Shown here: piece by piece, positions 26,502-36,019 of the stretch
Numbering within the stretch: position 1 is the stretch's first letter
How the letters are laid out: each line of letters begins with the position of its first letter
Assembly: GCA_009993955.1 (NCBI GenBank)
Contig: JAACSL010000027.1
Coordinates: 1 to 52,759, forward strand
Reading direction: 5' to 3'
Source of the DNA: Paraglaciecola sp.
GTDB lineage: Bacteria; Pseudomonadota; Gammaproteobacteria; Enterobacterales; Alteromonadaceae
Length of the DNA: 52,759 nt
The notes under the pieces: generated by a model
What the model was told of the DNA's origin: nothing
What the model saw: only the letters and a program-made list of their open reading frames with translations
Databases searched by the model: none
Translations under genes and position numbers: made by a program

Positions 26502-27506
26502 GTGATATTACCATCACCCTTAAGCAAGGTGCCTACCGCAATTAATTGGGGCATCATTGGTTGCGGTGATGTCTGCGAAGTAAAAAGCGCCCCCGCTTAT
26601 CAACAGGTTGAAGGCTTCACCTTATTGGCAGTGATGTCACGACGTTTACAAAAAGCCGCTGATTTTGCCCAACGACATATGATCAGCAAATATTATGACA
26701 ACGCCACTGCCCTCATCAACGATCCAGATATTCACGCGGTTTATATTGCTACACCTCCAGACAGTCATCACGACTATGCCTTGCAAGTGGCTGCGGCAGG
26801 CAAAATATGCTGCGTTGAAAAACCCATGGCACTTAACTACTCCCAGTGTGTGGCAATGCAGCAAGCGTTTAGTGCGAAAAATTTGCCTTTGTTTGTCGCC
26901 TATTATCGTCGCTGCCTGCCGTCTTTTTTACAGATTAAACAATGCATCGCCTCAGGTGAGCTAGGTAAAATACGGCATATTGATTGGCAGTATCGCTGCC
27001 CACCCAGTGCCAACGATTTGGCCAAGGTGCCAAATTGGCGTACCGAAAAAAATATCGCCAAAGGCGGTTACTTTGAGGATATTGCCAGTCATGGTTTAGA
27101 CTTAATGACGTATCTTTTAGGCAATGTCTCTCAGGCAAGTGGCATGGCCAGTCAACAACAAGGTTTGTATAGCGCTTACGACGCCATTACCGCGAGTTTG
27201 TTGTTTGAAAATGGGGTGACGGGATCTGCTCATTGGAATTTTGCCGCTGCTTCTCCGGTTGATAACATGCAAATCATCGCAGAACGGGGTGATCTTTGTT
27301 TTAGTGTATTCAACGACTCACCCGCCGTGCTTCGTACCCATGACAAATCCAGCACCTATGCCATGCCCAAACCCAGTCCTATTCAGCAAGATTTTGTTAA
27401 TGCCATTGCGCTGCATTTAGCTGGGCAAATCATTCACCCTTCTCTTGCTCAAAGCGCCAGCCATACCAATTGGCTGATGGACCAGATATTAGCCACAAGT
27501 CCATAG
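26502..27506 (+). CDS. Gfo/Idh/MocA family oxidoreductase
   Basis: The product has up to 334 residues. The Rossmann NAD(P)-binding domain starts WGIIGCGDVCEVKSAPAY, continues through AVYIATPPDSHHDYAL, and has the catalytic EKP motif in CCVEKPMALN. The C-terminal substrate domain carries YFEDIASHGLDLMTYLLG, with the usual His. Members act on sugars, inositols or related cyclic compounds; the substrate cannot be read from sequence. The start is uncertain: GTG at 26502 is one base after the prkB stop, suggesting translational coupling, while a GTG at 26529 would also give a full domain. Confidence 0.88.
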   Translation: MILPSPLSKVPTAINWGIIGCGDVCEVKSAPAYQQVEGFTLLAVMSRRLQKAADFAQRHMISKYYDNATALINDPDIHAVYIATPPDSHHDYALQVAAAGKICCVEKPMALNYSQCVAMQQAFSAKNLPLFVAYYRRCLPSFLQIKQCIASGELGKIRHIDWQYRCPPSANDLAKVPNWRTEKNIAKGGYFEDIASHGLDLMTYLLGNVSQASGMASQQQGLYSAYDAITASLLFENGVTGSAHWNFAAASPVDNMQIIAERGDLCFSVFNDSPAVLRTHDKSSTYAMPKPSPIQQDFVNAIALHLAGQIIHPSLAQSASHTNWLMDQILATSP

Positions 27507-27518
27507 GTTTCGGCTGAG

Positions 27519-27556
27519 CAAAAAAAAAAGCCAGGGTCACTGGTTGTGCCCTGGCC
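27519..27556 (-). terminator. Rho-independent terminator of the M16 protease gene
   Basis: GCCAGGG (27530-27536) pairs with CCCTGGC (27549-27555). On the minus strand the stem is followed by a run of nine or more U from the A-tract at 27520-27529. It lies 27 bases past the protease stop codon and faces the convergent oxidoreductase gene. Confidence 0.85.
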
Positions 27557-27581
27557 TTCGCATCTAGTTGTGTTGATAACC

Positions 27582-30470
27582 TTACATCACGTGGCCTGAG
27601 TCGTCTAACTCAACAATGTTGTTAAATAAAGGTTTAAGTGACTCAAGGACCTTGGCTTTGTCACCTACCACTACCGTGATCATCTCATCGAGTTGCAAAT
27701 GTTTGCTGGCAAGTTGATTGAGCTCAGCCTTGTCGATGGCGGCCAGGATGGTGTTCTGGTCATCGACAAAACTGGCATCTAATTGATAGCCTATGATTTC
27801 AGATAAAAAGCCCAGTTTTTGCCGAGGCGTTTCATAGTTGCGTGCATCACGCTGGCCAATGGCATTTTTCATAAATTGCAGTTCTGTATCGCTCATGCCT
27901 TCTTGTTGGAAAGCGCTAATCTCCTTCCTAAATTGCACAATAGAATCAGCCGTTGTATCACTGCGCACGCCAGCTTGAGCACGGTAGTAGCCATAGATAT
28001 CGTTACCGTAAAAAAATGAGCGCGCTCCGTAGGTATAGCCTTTGTCTTCACGCAAATTCAGGTTAATGCGACTATTAAAAGCACCGCCTAAATTGTAATT
28101 CATTAAATCTGCACGGTAATATTCGCCGCTCGCATCATAAACTAAGGCGCGTTTACCAATGCGTATTTCTGATTGCGCTGCGCCTGGTTTATCAACAAAG
28201 TACAAGGTGCCACCTGCCAGGGCGGGGAAAGGCTGTAGTTCAAAACCCGCTTTGCTTGCCCCTTGCCATGCTTCGAATCCTTTTAATTGTTTTGTTATTT
28301 GCTCTTTGCTTAAGTCGCTGACTACGATGATTTGTGAACCTTGAGGCCCATAATTCGCTTGGTAGAACCCTTTAACGTCTTCCAGCGTCAAGGCGGCCAC
28401 TGTTGCCATGGTGCCATTGTTATCAAAAGCGAAGCTATTATTTTCACCATAGAGTAAAAGGCTAAATACATTATTCGCTGTCACGCTGGCATTTTTCTTG
28501 GCGTTTTTTAACCCTTCGATTTGTTGTTTTTGCAATCTTGCGAAGTCAGCTTCATCAAATTTAGGCTGACTTAATTTTTCTAAGGCAATGGCCATGGTTT
28601 CTGGCAAATTCTTGCTCAGGGTTCTTATGCGCAAAGTCGTGTATTTATCATTGGCGTCAAAATAAACACTGGAACCTAATTTTTGTAAGGTATTTGAGAT
28701 GTCTTCTGCGCTCGACGTTAAAGTAGCCTCATCCATCATCGACGCTGTCAATGAAGCCAGACCAAGTTGCTTGGGCGAGACTTTTGTTTGTCCAGCGGGG
28801 ATGCGCAACTCAATGGTCGTAGTGGGCACTTCATCATTTAGGGCACCAATAACCTCAATGTTATTCTCCGTTGTAGTGCGATAAATGTCCGGTACCTGAA
28901 TCACTGGGTTCTTGCCCGGTGGTGGTACAATAGAGCGATCGAAATCTGAAGTGCCTGGACGCAAGACCAAAGCACCTTCGTCTTGATTCTCAGGAATGGT
29001 GCGCGGGGTACTTTGCCACGTATCGGGTTTTACAATTTTGTCCAGCTCACCTTTGGGGACGATGCTCATGATAACGGCGTGTTTATCTTTCACGTACTGC
29101 TTATACACTCGCATCACATCTTCTTTACTGACATTTTGATAACGGGCAATATCATCACCGATAGCGTTGGGAGTGCCGCGGTAGGTTTGATAAGCAGCCA
29201 ATTGACTCACTTTCCCTGATACGCTTTCAAGACCATAAATCATGTCTGAGACAAACCCCGCTTTGACACGGTCGAGATCATCGTCGTTGGCGCCACCACG
29301 TTGTTCAAATTCTGTCATTGAGTTGCGGGCAATGGTCTCTAATTCGCTCAAAGAAGTACCGGGTGTCGGTAAAGCAAGTACAGTAAATTGACAGGCTAAC
29401 TCACCACAGCTGTGCCCGGCACTGGCTTGCACCGCCTTGCCGTTTTTCACCATGTTTTTATACAGCAGAGAGGTTTTTCCGGTACCTAAAATAGACATTA
29501 ATACATCTAAAGGTGCCTCATCGGCATGGTTGGCGTACACGGTGGGGTAAGCCATGTAAATCAGCGGTAAAGATACATTGTCTTCCATGGAGATATAACG
29601 GTCTTCATTCAGTGTCACCGTGGCAGACTCAGGTTTTGCCACCTCGGGACCGCGAGGAATACCACCAAAATATTTTTTCACCCATGCGAGGGTCTGACTT
29701 TCATCAATGTCACCACCGATGGTCAACGTGGCATTATTCGGCCCGTACCAGCGTAAGAAGAAACGTTTTAAATCATTCAGATCCGCACGATTTAAATCTT
29801 CAATATGGCCAATCGTCAACCAAGAATAGGGATGTCCTTCTGGATAAAGTGCCGCGTTTACTCGTTCTCCTAACAAACCGTAAGGGCGATTATCGTAGTT
29901 TTGGCCACGCTCATTTTTAACCGTCTCACGTTGGTTTTCGAATTTTTCTGGGGTGACAGCATCAAGGAAGAATCCCATCCGATCAGCTTCCAACCACAAC
30001 ATGCGCTCAAGCTGGTTGGCGGGCACGGTTTCATAATAGTTAGTGCGGTCAGTGTTGGTGGAACCATTCAATGTACCACCAGACTCGGTAATCAAACCAA
30101 AGTGCTGCTCATCGGCAACATTCTCTGAGCCTTGAAACATCATGTGTTCAAAAAAGTGGGCAAAACCCGATTTACCAATTTCTTCTCTAGCTGAGCCTAC
30201 ATGGTAGGTAATATCCACATGCACCAAGGGGTCTGAGTTGTCGGGATGCAGCACAACAGTCAGGCCGTTATCCAGTTCATATTGAGTAAAGGGAATGATG
30301 ATTTCGTCATTTTCCTTCGCTACCGCTGTGATTTTTTGTATACCGGATGGTATAACCACAGCGGTGTTTTGCTTGTCGATAGCAAGGGAAGCTGGCCCCT
30401 GATTTGTGTCACATGCAACTAAACCTAGCAAGCTAAACATGCCTAGACTAGAAAGAAACAGATTTTTCAT
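27582..30470 (-). CDS. M16 family zinc metallopeptidase, lipoprotein
   Basis: The product has 962 residues with two M16 repeats. A lipoprotein signal ends at LVAC with Cys20, so it should be attached to the envelope. The first M16 domain has the inverted zinc motif HFFEH (H105, E108, H109) in GFAHFFEHMMFQGS. The distal Glu ligand lies in the ENQRETVKNERGQ segment. The second half has NLREDKGYTYGARSFFYG, the substrate-binding R/Y pair typical of the inactive-side domain. It probably degrades peptides in the periplasm. It is a single gene with a strong terminator, divergent from ompR. Confidence 0.95.
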   Translation of the reverse strand: MKNLFLSSLGMFSLLGLVACDTNQGPASLAIDKQNTAVVIPSGIQKITAVAKENDEIIIPFTQYELDNGLTVVLHPDNSDPLVHVDITYHVGSAREEIGKSGFAHFFEHMMFQGSENVADEQHFGLITESGGTLNGSTNTDRTNYYETVPANQLERMLWLEADRMGFFLDAVTPEKFENQRETVKNERGQNYDNRPYGLLGERVNAALYPEGHPYSWLTIGHIEDLNRADLNDLKRFFLRWYGPNNATLTIGGDIDESQTLAWVKKYFGGIPRGPEVAKPESATVTLNEDRYISMEDNVSLPLIYMAYPTVYANHADEAPLDVLMSILGTGKTSLLYKNMVKNGKAVQASAGHSCGELACQFTVLALPTPGTSLSELETIARNSMTEFEQRGGANDDDLDRVKAGFVSDMIYGLESVSGKVSQLAAYQTYRGTPNAIGDDIARYQNVSKEDVMRVYKQYVKDKHAVIMSIVPKGELDKIVKPDTWQSTPRTIPENQDEGALVLRPGTSDFDRSIVPPPGKNPVIQVPDIYRTTTENNIEVIGALNDEVPTTTIELRIPAGQTKVSPKQLGLASLTASMMDEATLTSSAEDISNTLQKLGSSVYFDANDKYTTLRIRTLSKNLPETMAIALEKLSQPKFDEADFARLQKQQIEGLKNAKKNASVTANNVFSLLLYGENNSFAFDNNGTMATVAALTLEDVKGFYQANYGPQGSQIIVVSDLSKEQITKQLKGFEAWQGASKAGFELQPFPALAGGTLYFVDKPGAAQSEIRIGKRALVYDASGEYYRADLMNYNLGGAFNSRINLNLREDKGYTYGARSFFYGNDIYGYYRAQAGVRSDTTADSIVQFRKEISAFQQEGMSDTELQFMKNAIGQRDARNYETPRQKLGFLSEIIGYQLDASFVDDQNTILAAIDKAELNQLASKHLQLDEMITVVVGDKAKVLESLKPLFNNIVELDDSGHVM

Positions 30471-30807
30471 ATTGTTATTACCGTGATGGCTAAGTGAGAT
30501 GGTCTAAAGGATTGATAATCATATACATTCGTTAGTAAATAAAGGTTTAATTACGCAGCTAGAAAACATGCCAAAGGTAAAATAAATAAGCATTCTGGCG
30601 GTTTTTCAGTTGCTCCACCTTCGGCAAGCTATGTTTGCCATGCTGTTGTTAATCAGGCATAAGGCCGTGAATTGAAGCAGCAGTGAAGCAACGGCAATAA
30701 GTGACAAACTTTGTAACAATCCAAGCGCTTGTGTTACTGCGCTAACCTTTTGAATTGGCAAAACTTATCATATAGTGATGCGACTTTAGTCCAATGAGCA
30801 CAAGCCA
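30471..30807. other. Divergent intergenic region, M16 protease / ompR
   Basis: These 337 bases hold no gene I can support. A TATAGT at about 30773 could be a -10 box for ompR, but no good -35 element stands at the proper distance. A short GGCAA/TTGCC inverted repeat lies near 30621-30639. Confidence 0.5.
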
Positions 30808-31530
30808 ATGGGTCAGGAAACCACTAAAATTCTTGTTGTCGATGATGATATGCGCTTGCGCAGTCTGTTAGAACGTTATCTTGTCGAACAAGGTTACCAA
30901 GTAAGAGCAGCGGCTAATTCCGAGCAGATGGATCGTTTATTAGAACGTGAAAACTTTCACTTAATGGTGCTTGATCTGATGTTGCCCGGTGAAGATGGTT
31001 TATCAATTTGCCGACGCTTGCGCCAAAAAGAAAATCAAATCCCCATCATCATGCTCACCGCCAAAGGCGACGAAGTGGATCGCATTATCGGTCTAGAAAT
31101 GGGTGCTGATGATTATCTACCCAAACCGTTTAATCCTCGGGAACTGCTGGCCAGAGCAAAAGCGGTATTGCGCCGCAAAACCACAGAGGCACCCGGCGCG
31201 CCATCGTTAGAAGAACAGATCATCGAATTCGGAAAATATTCCCTTAACTTAGGCACCAGAGAAATGCGTGCCGATGGCCAACCGATGACCTTGACCAGTG
31301 GTGAATTTGCCGTATTAAAGTCCTTAGTTACCCATCCACGCGAACCCTTATCGCGGGACAAACTGATGAATTTAGCCCGAGGCAGAGATTACAGCGCGCT
31401 TGAACGCAGTATCGATGTGCAAGTATCACGGCTGCGTCGTATGTTAGAGGAAGATCCGGCCAACCCACGATATATCCAAACTGTGTGGGGTTTAGGTTAT
31501 GTTTTTGTGCCTGACGGCGCGCAGGGTTAG
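30808..31530 (+). CDS. ompR: Two-component response regulator OmpR
   Basis: The product has 240 residues and is close to enteric OmpR along its whole length. The receiver has DDD at 12-14, phosphoacceptor D56 in LMVLDLMLPGEDGL, and DDYLPKPFNPRELLAR. The winged helix has LTSGEFAVLKSLVTHPREPL, RSIDVQVSRLRRMLEEDP and IQTVWGLGYVFVPDG. It controls outer-membrane and envelope genes in response to osmolarity and other envelope signals. envZ follows 47 bases downstream, in one operon. Confidence 0.97.
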   Translation: MGQETTKILVVDDDMRLRSLLERYLVEQGYQVRAAANSEQMDRLLERENFHLMVLDLMLPGEDGLSICRRLRQKENQIPIIMLTAKGDEVDRIIGLEMGADDYLPKPFNPRELLARAKAVLRRKTTEAPGAPSLEEQIIEFGKYSLNLGTREMRADGQPMTLTSGEFAVLKSLVTHPREPLSRDKLMNLARGRDYSALERSIDVQVSRLRRMLEEDPANPRYIQTVWGLGYVFVPDGAQG

Positions 31531-31577
31531 GCATGCTCTGTCACCTGTGGTTTGTAGTGGCGACGTACTGTTAATCT

Positions 31578-32879
31578 GTGAGAATTCTGCCTAAAAGTGC
31601 CTTTGGCCAAACGGTTTTGTTGATCGGCATGTTATTGCTGATCAACCAAATTGTATCTTATTTATCGGTCACCTATTATTTTATTCGGCCCAGCTATCAA
31701 CAAATCAATAACCTCTTAGCCACCCAGATCAAGTTAGTCTTAATCGAAGATCGCGATCACTTTGATCCTGAATTGAACCGGCGTTTTTACGATGCTACGG
31801 GGATTCGTGTATACAACCAACGTCAAGCGCAGTTACAGGGTTTAGAGCAAGCTATCCACTACCAATATTTATCACGGGAAATGTCACTCAAGCTCGGTGG
31901 AGAGGCTGAAGTGCGGATTACCCCGGGGGAACCCTATTTGTTTTGGATTAAACCGCCACAAAATCCGAACTTATGGATTACGATCCCCATGACAGGCATC
32001 GGCGAGGCAGATATTTCACCCTTGACCATTTACTTATTGGTCATCGGTGTCCTCAGTGTGGCAGGTGGCTGGATTTTTGTGCGGCGCCTCAATCGCCCCC
32101 TAAAAGCGCTGCAAGACGCCGCGTTTCTGGTGGGACGTGGGCAAGTGCCCGAGCCCTTAAAAAAAGAAGGCTCAACAGAATTGATTGCGGTCACCCAAGC
32201 GTTTAATCAAATGGCCAAGGGCATCAAACAGTTAGAAGATGATCGAGCCTTGCTCACTGCTGGTATTTCCCATGATTTGCGCACACCCTTGACACGCATC
32301 CGTTTAGCCACCGAGATGTTGCCTGACTCACAAGATTGGATAAAAGATGGCATCGTGCATGACATTGAAGACATGAATGAAATCATCGATCAATTCATTG
32401 ATTACGTGCGCCAAGACCAGCAGGAAACCTTATCCGCTGTGGATATCAACGATTTAATTAAAGAGGCTGTGCAGGCGAGAAATATTGAAGAAGACCACGC
32501 CATAAGCTTGGTTCTCAAGCCTCTGCCCAGTACTTTAGCGCGGCGTGTTGCGTTAAAACGTGTGCTCGACAATTTAATTGAAAACGCTTTTCGTTACGGC
32601 AGTGATCGCATCGAAATTAGTTCAGCCTACCTCAAAAAAGAACAGCAGGTGTACTTTGCCGTGCGTGATTTTGGTCCCGGCATACCTGATGAGCACATGG
32701 AGCGCTTGTTTGAGCCTTTTACTCAGGGCGACAAGGCACGAGGGAGCCTCGGTTCTGGTTTGGGTTTGGCCATCATCAAACGCATCGTTGAGATGCATTC
32801 CGGCCAAGTTAAATTGAGCAATCATCCAGATGGTGGCTTAGTGGCTGCGGTACGCATCGCTTATCAAAGTACAAGGTAG
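31578..32879 (+). CDS. envZ: Sensor histidine kinase EnvZ
   Basis: The product has 433 residues. TM1 is at about 10-34, a periplasmic domain at about 35-148, TM2 at about 149-168 and HAMP at about 169-222. The dimerisation helix has phospho-acceptor H232 in [15 protein letters not shown]. The ATPase domain has N box [10 protein letters not shown], the DFGPGIP box and the GSGLGLAI box. It phosphorylates and dephosphorylates OmpR. It starts at GTG 31578, which gives a normal N-terminus. Directly after ompR. Confidence 0.96.
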   Translation: MRILPKSAFGQTVLLIGMLLLINQIVSYLSVTYYFIRPSYQQINNLLATQIKLVLIEDRDHFDPELNRRFYDATGIRVYNQRQAQLQGLEQAIHYQYLSREMSLKLGGEAEVRITPGEPYLFWIKPPQNPNLWITIPMTGIGEADISPLTIYLLVIGVLSVAGGWIFVRRLNRPLKALQDAAFLVGRGQVPEPLKKEGSTELIAVTQAFNQMAKGIKQLEDDRALLTAGISHDLRTPLTRIRLATEMLPDSQDWIKDGIVHDIEDMNEIIDQFIDYVRQDQQETLSAVDINDLIKEAVQARNIEEDHAISLVLKPLPSTLARRVALKRVLDNLIENAFRYGSDRIEISSAYLKKEQQVYFAVRDFGPGIPDEHMERLFEPFTQGDKARGSLGSGLGLAIIKRIVEMHSGQVKLSNHPDGGLVAAVRIAYQSTR

Positions 32880-32975
32880 TTGCATAAAAAAGAGGCATGC
32901 GCGTATCATCGGCATACGCTGTGAGCAAGGTGCTCTAGCCAATCCGCTTATTTTTTATGTTTATAAGGAAATCCC

Positions 32976-33545
32976 ATGAAAAAAGTATCTATTGTTTTAC
33001 TCTTATCCCTTGTTAGTGCTTTCCCTGCGCTGGCTGATGGCGACTCGCCACAAAAATCTTGTAACAATGCCGCCAAATTGATTGCCGATGATGACTTAGA
33101 TGGTGCCTTGGAAGAAGCAAAATGGTGTGTCACGCTGCTTGAACAAATGCAACAGGCGCGCATAGGTCAGTTTTTTAAAGATTCCATCAATGGTTATCAA
33201 GCGGGTGAATTAGAGAGCACCAACGCCATGGGTTTTAGCATGACCAAACGCGAATACAGCAAAGACAATAAACGCATCAGTGTGTCGCTAAATGGTATGG
33301 CAGGTGGCGGAATGGATGCATTTGCCGCGATTGCGCAGTTTGGTATGAATGCTGGTGGCGGTAAAAAAGTCAGGATCCAAAAACGGACCGCCATGATCAC
33401 GGCTGATGATAACGATGTAAAAGTTATGGTTACCCTGAAAAAAGGCGGCACCTTGGTGTTTGAATCTTACGATGTCAGCGCTGATGAATTACAGGCCTTT
33501 GCTGAAGCCTTTCCGGTGGAAGCACTTGATGATTCACGCGGCTAA
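32976..33545 (+). CDS. Secreted small protein of unknown function
   Basis: The product has 189 residues with a signal peptide ending near FPALA. A helical N-terminal part has two cysteines (C29 and C51) that could form a disulfide. The centre carries a glycine/methionine-rich stretch (NGMAGGGMDAFAAIAQ), and a beta-rich C-terminal half contains a possible strand pair, MITADDNDVKVMVTLKKGG. I do not recognise a named domain. A good ribosome site (AAGGAA) precedes the ATG. It follows envZ by 96 bases on the same strand and converges on hslO. Confidence 0.7.
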   Translation: MKKVSIVLLLSLVSAFPALADGDSPQKSCNNAAKLIADDDLDGALEEAKWCVTLLEQMQQARIGQFFKDSINGYQAGELESTNAMGFSMTKREYSKDNKRISVSLNGMAGGGMDAFAAIAQFGMNAGGGKKVRIQKRTAMITADDNDVKVMVTLKKGGTLVFESYDVSADELQAFAEAFPVEALDDSRG

Positions 33546-33587
33546 CCACAAAAACACAGGGCATGCCCAACGGCATGCCACGTACTG

Positions 33588-34490
33588 CTAGCTTGATAAC
33601 TGACTTTGCCCAAAGGTACCAGCATGAATGCTTTGTACGTCGATACCATCGAAGGCATATTCGGTATGACAGTATTGGCAATTCATGCGCACATCACCTT
33701 GTTGCGCCACAATATCCAATAACTCCGCTAAATTAATCGAGGCCAAGGCATTAGCGGTGCGTTCGCGACTGCACGTGCATTTAAATACCACGGGGGCCGG
33801 TGTAAAAATTTCAACCTCTTCTTGATGATATAAACGATACAAAATATCTTCAGCCGCTAGCTCAAATAGTTCCTCATCACGCAGCGTTTCAGTGAGTTTA
33901 CACAAGTGTTCAAAATCGGTATCCGCGCTGTTTGTGGCCTCGCTACTAAGTGGCATCACTTGCAGCAACATGCCACACGCTTTAGAGGTTACTTTATCCT
34001 GAGTCACACCGAGCTGGGTGCGAATAAATACCCGGGTTGCCAACTGTTCTGATTGAGTGAAATAGCCCTCAATACATTCAGCTAATGTTGGTTTATCCAA
34101 GGCAACAATGCCTTGATAACGTTCCCCTTCATTGGGGGTAATCGTGATGACCATGATGCCATTTGGTAGCAGCGCTTGGAAATCACTGGGCAAGTCTGAT
34201 AAGGATTCATCCCAACGTGCCACACCCCGTAACTTCTGGTCATGTGTGCCATTAATCACGGCATAACTGAGGGGGCCTTCACTTTGCAATTGAATCGCTA
34301 TGTCACCTTCAAATTTGATGGTGGCGGTAAGCAAACTGGCTGCCACCATGAGTTCTCCGAGTAGGCTCTGGAAGACTGGTGGATAATGATAGGACGCTAA
34401 AATAGCTGAATAGGCCTCTTCTAGGCGCACTAATTCACCGCGCACGTTGCCCTGATTAAATAAATACCGATGAAGTTGGTCAAATGCCAT
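33588..34490 (-). CDS. hslO: Redox-regulated chaperone Hsp33
   Basis: The product has 300 residues and becomes a holdase when oxidised. The zinc switch has all four cysteines: CXC in FKCTCSRER and CXXC in MNCQYCH, near the C-terminus. The N-terminal domain starts DQLHRYLFNQGNVRGELVRL, and GDIAIQLQSEGPLSYAVING is also diagnostic. The linker region before the zinc domain is of normal length. The hslR gene lies 33 bases upstream on the same strand, the conserved heat-shock pair. Confidence 0.97.
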   Translation of the reverse strand: MAFDQLHRYLFNQGNVRGELVRLEEAYSAILASYHYPPVFQSLLGELMVAASLLTATIKFEGDIAIQLQSEGPLSYAVINGTHDQKLRGVARWDESLSDLPSDFQALLPNGIMVITITPNEGERYQGIVALDKPTLAECIEGYFTQSEQLATRVFIRTQLGVTQDKVTSKACGMLLQVMPLSSEATNSADTDFEHLCKLTETLRDEELFELAAEDILYRLYHQEEVEIFTPAPVVFKCTCSRERTANALASINLAELLDIVAQQGDVRMNCQYCHTEYAFDGIDVQSIHAGTFGQSQLSS

Positions 34491-34523
34491 CTTTTTACCT
34501 TATGGGGAGTTATTGCAGTGAAT

Positions 34524-34919
34524 TTACTGCTGTTTAAATTGAATAATTTGTCGCCGCTGCTTTTTATCAGGACGATGGTCGGGTTTAGGGCTATGAAACA
34601 CCTGCAAACGTCGAGCTTCGGTATTCTTTGCTCGACGTTCTTCACTTTCTTGGCTTTCTTGATACATCATTTTAGCCAAGGGCGCAGACAAACGCTGCCC
34701 TTTTAATGCCTCTATCGTAATATCAAGGTAGTCATAGCCTTGGGGAACTTTCACCTTGGCATGCAACTCTACTACCCGACTCGGTTTGCAACGTTGCCCA
34801 TTATACAGCACTTTGCCAGCGGCAATGGCATCGCGGGCTAAACCGCGCGTTTTGAAAAAGCGCGCCGCCCACAACCATTTGTCCAGACGTATCGTGTCGT
34901 TATTGTTTGTTTGAGTCAT
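34524..34919 (-). CDS. hslR: Ribosome-associated heat-shock protein Hsp15 (S4 domain)
   Basis: The product has 131 residues. The S4 RNA-binding domain is read from IRLDKWLWAARFFKTRGLA to GQRCKPSRVVELHAKV. The C-terminal extension is basic (RPDKKQRRQIIQFKQQ). Hsp15 binds 50S subunits that carry a stalled nascent chain and helps recycle them. It is the first gene of hslR-hslO and diverges from gspC across a 134-base region. Confidence 0.95.
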   Translation of the reverse strand: MTQTNNNDTIRLDKWLWAARFFKTRGLARDAIAAGKVLYNGQRCKPSRVVELHAKVKVPQGYDYLDITIEALKGQRLSAPLAKMMYQESQESEERRAKNTEARRLQVFHSPKPDHRPDKKQRRQIIQFKQQ

Positions 34920-35053
34920 GTCGTTCCGGGCTGTTATGCGTGCTACCTTGGTATTCTGCCTTTGGTTGCCTTGTGTAATTTTTTTGTAACCTTTACTGAA
35001 TAGAGTTGTGACCCCTCCTGCTACTGGTTATGATTGGCAGGTAATGCTTTTTA

Positions 35054-36019
35054 ATGTCCCACCGAGAGACAATGACAGTCGTAAATTATAACGTTAATCA
35101 ACTGTGGCTCCAACTAGTCAGACATCAACGCCTGCTAAATAACCTGCTGGTGGCCTTGCTGTGTCTGTTTTTATTGGCTTACGCTGCCGAATTAACTTGG
35201 CGTTTATGGCCACAGCCAGAGGGTTTAGCAGCGCCAACACCCTTACAAACAGTCAGTCGCGGTGCGCCAACGAGCAGCCAAACTAAATTAGATATTGCTG
35301 CCATTAAACGCCTGAATTTGTTTGGTGATTTAGCGGCGCCAGTGGTGCAAGAAAAAGTTGTCACCGAAGCGCCGGTGACAAAATTATCTCTGACCCTTAC
35401 CGGTGTGGTATCAAGCTCAGCCATTGATTTGGGTGCAGCTATTATCGAAAACCGCAACCAACAACAAACCTATGGGGTTGGCGACAAAATTGATGGCACC
35501 AACGCCACCCTAGCCGAAGTGTATGAAGATCGGGTGATCATCAAAAACGGGGCAAGTAAAGAAACCTTGATGTTAGATGGCGTGGACTACAGCAAACCAG
35601 CCGCCAGCACAGCAGAATATGATGGACCTGAAAAAGTCGCCAGAGTCACACCACGCCCAGCGGCTCAGCAGCATCGCACCTTGTCAGATGATGCGGTGCA
35701 AGCCACACGAGATTTACAACAAGCGCCAGCCAATTTCATTGAATACATCAGTATTAGCCCACACCGGCCGGATGGGGAATTATTGGGATTTAAAGTGGCT
35801 CCGGGCAAAAATCCAAGCTTGTTCCAAGCAGCCGGTTTGCAAAGTGGTGACATCGTCACCGAGCTTAATGGCTTGGACTTGACAGATCCACAACAATCAC
35901 TAGAAGCCATGAATGCGGTTAGACAGGCAGAATCGATTCAAATGACCATCGATCGCAATGGTGAATTGTTGACCATTTATTTAGATTTACCCACTGGGGA
36001 AGAGGAAGCTGTAGAATGA
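35054..36019 (+). CDS. gspC: Type II secretion inner-membrane protein GspC
   Basis: The product has 321 residues. A short cytoplasmic tail is followed by one membrane helix (about 28-50), a periplasmic HR domain (about 105-175) with LTLTGVVSSSAIDLGAAIIE and YGVGDKIDG, and a C-terminal PDZ domain (about 225-315) with YISISPHRPDGELLGFKV and GLQSGDIVTELNG. GspC links the inner-membrane platform to the GspD secretin and takes part in substrate recruitment. An ATG at 35072 is also possible. It overlaps gspD by four bases and is the first gene of gspC-N. Confidence 0.95.
   Translation: MSHRETMTVVNYNVNQLWLQLVRHQRLLNNLLVALLCLFLLAYAAELTWRLWPQPEGLAAPTPLQTVSRGAPTSSQTKLDIAAIKRLNLFGDLAAPVVQEKVVTEAPVTKLSLTLTGVVSSSAIDLGAAIIENRNQQQTYGVGDKIDGTNATLAEVYEDRVIIKNGASKETLMLDGVDYSKPAASTAEYDGPEKVARVTPRPAAQQHRTLSDDAVQATRDLQQAPANFIEYISISPHRPDGELLGFKVAPGKNPSLFQAAGLQSGDIVTELNGLDLTDPQQSLEAMNAVRQAESIQMTIDRNGELLTIYLDLPTGEEEAVE

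Noticed and set aside
33560-33583. GGCATGCC palindrome pair between the secreted unknown and hslO
   Set aside because: The two copies can form a stem, but no U-run follows; too weak for a terminator or operator call.
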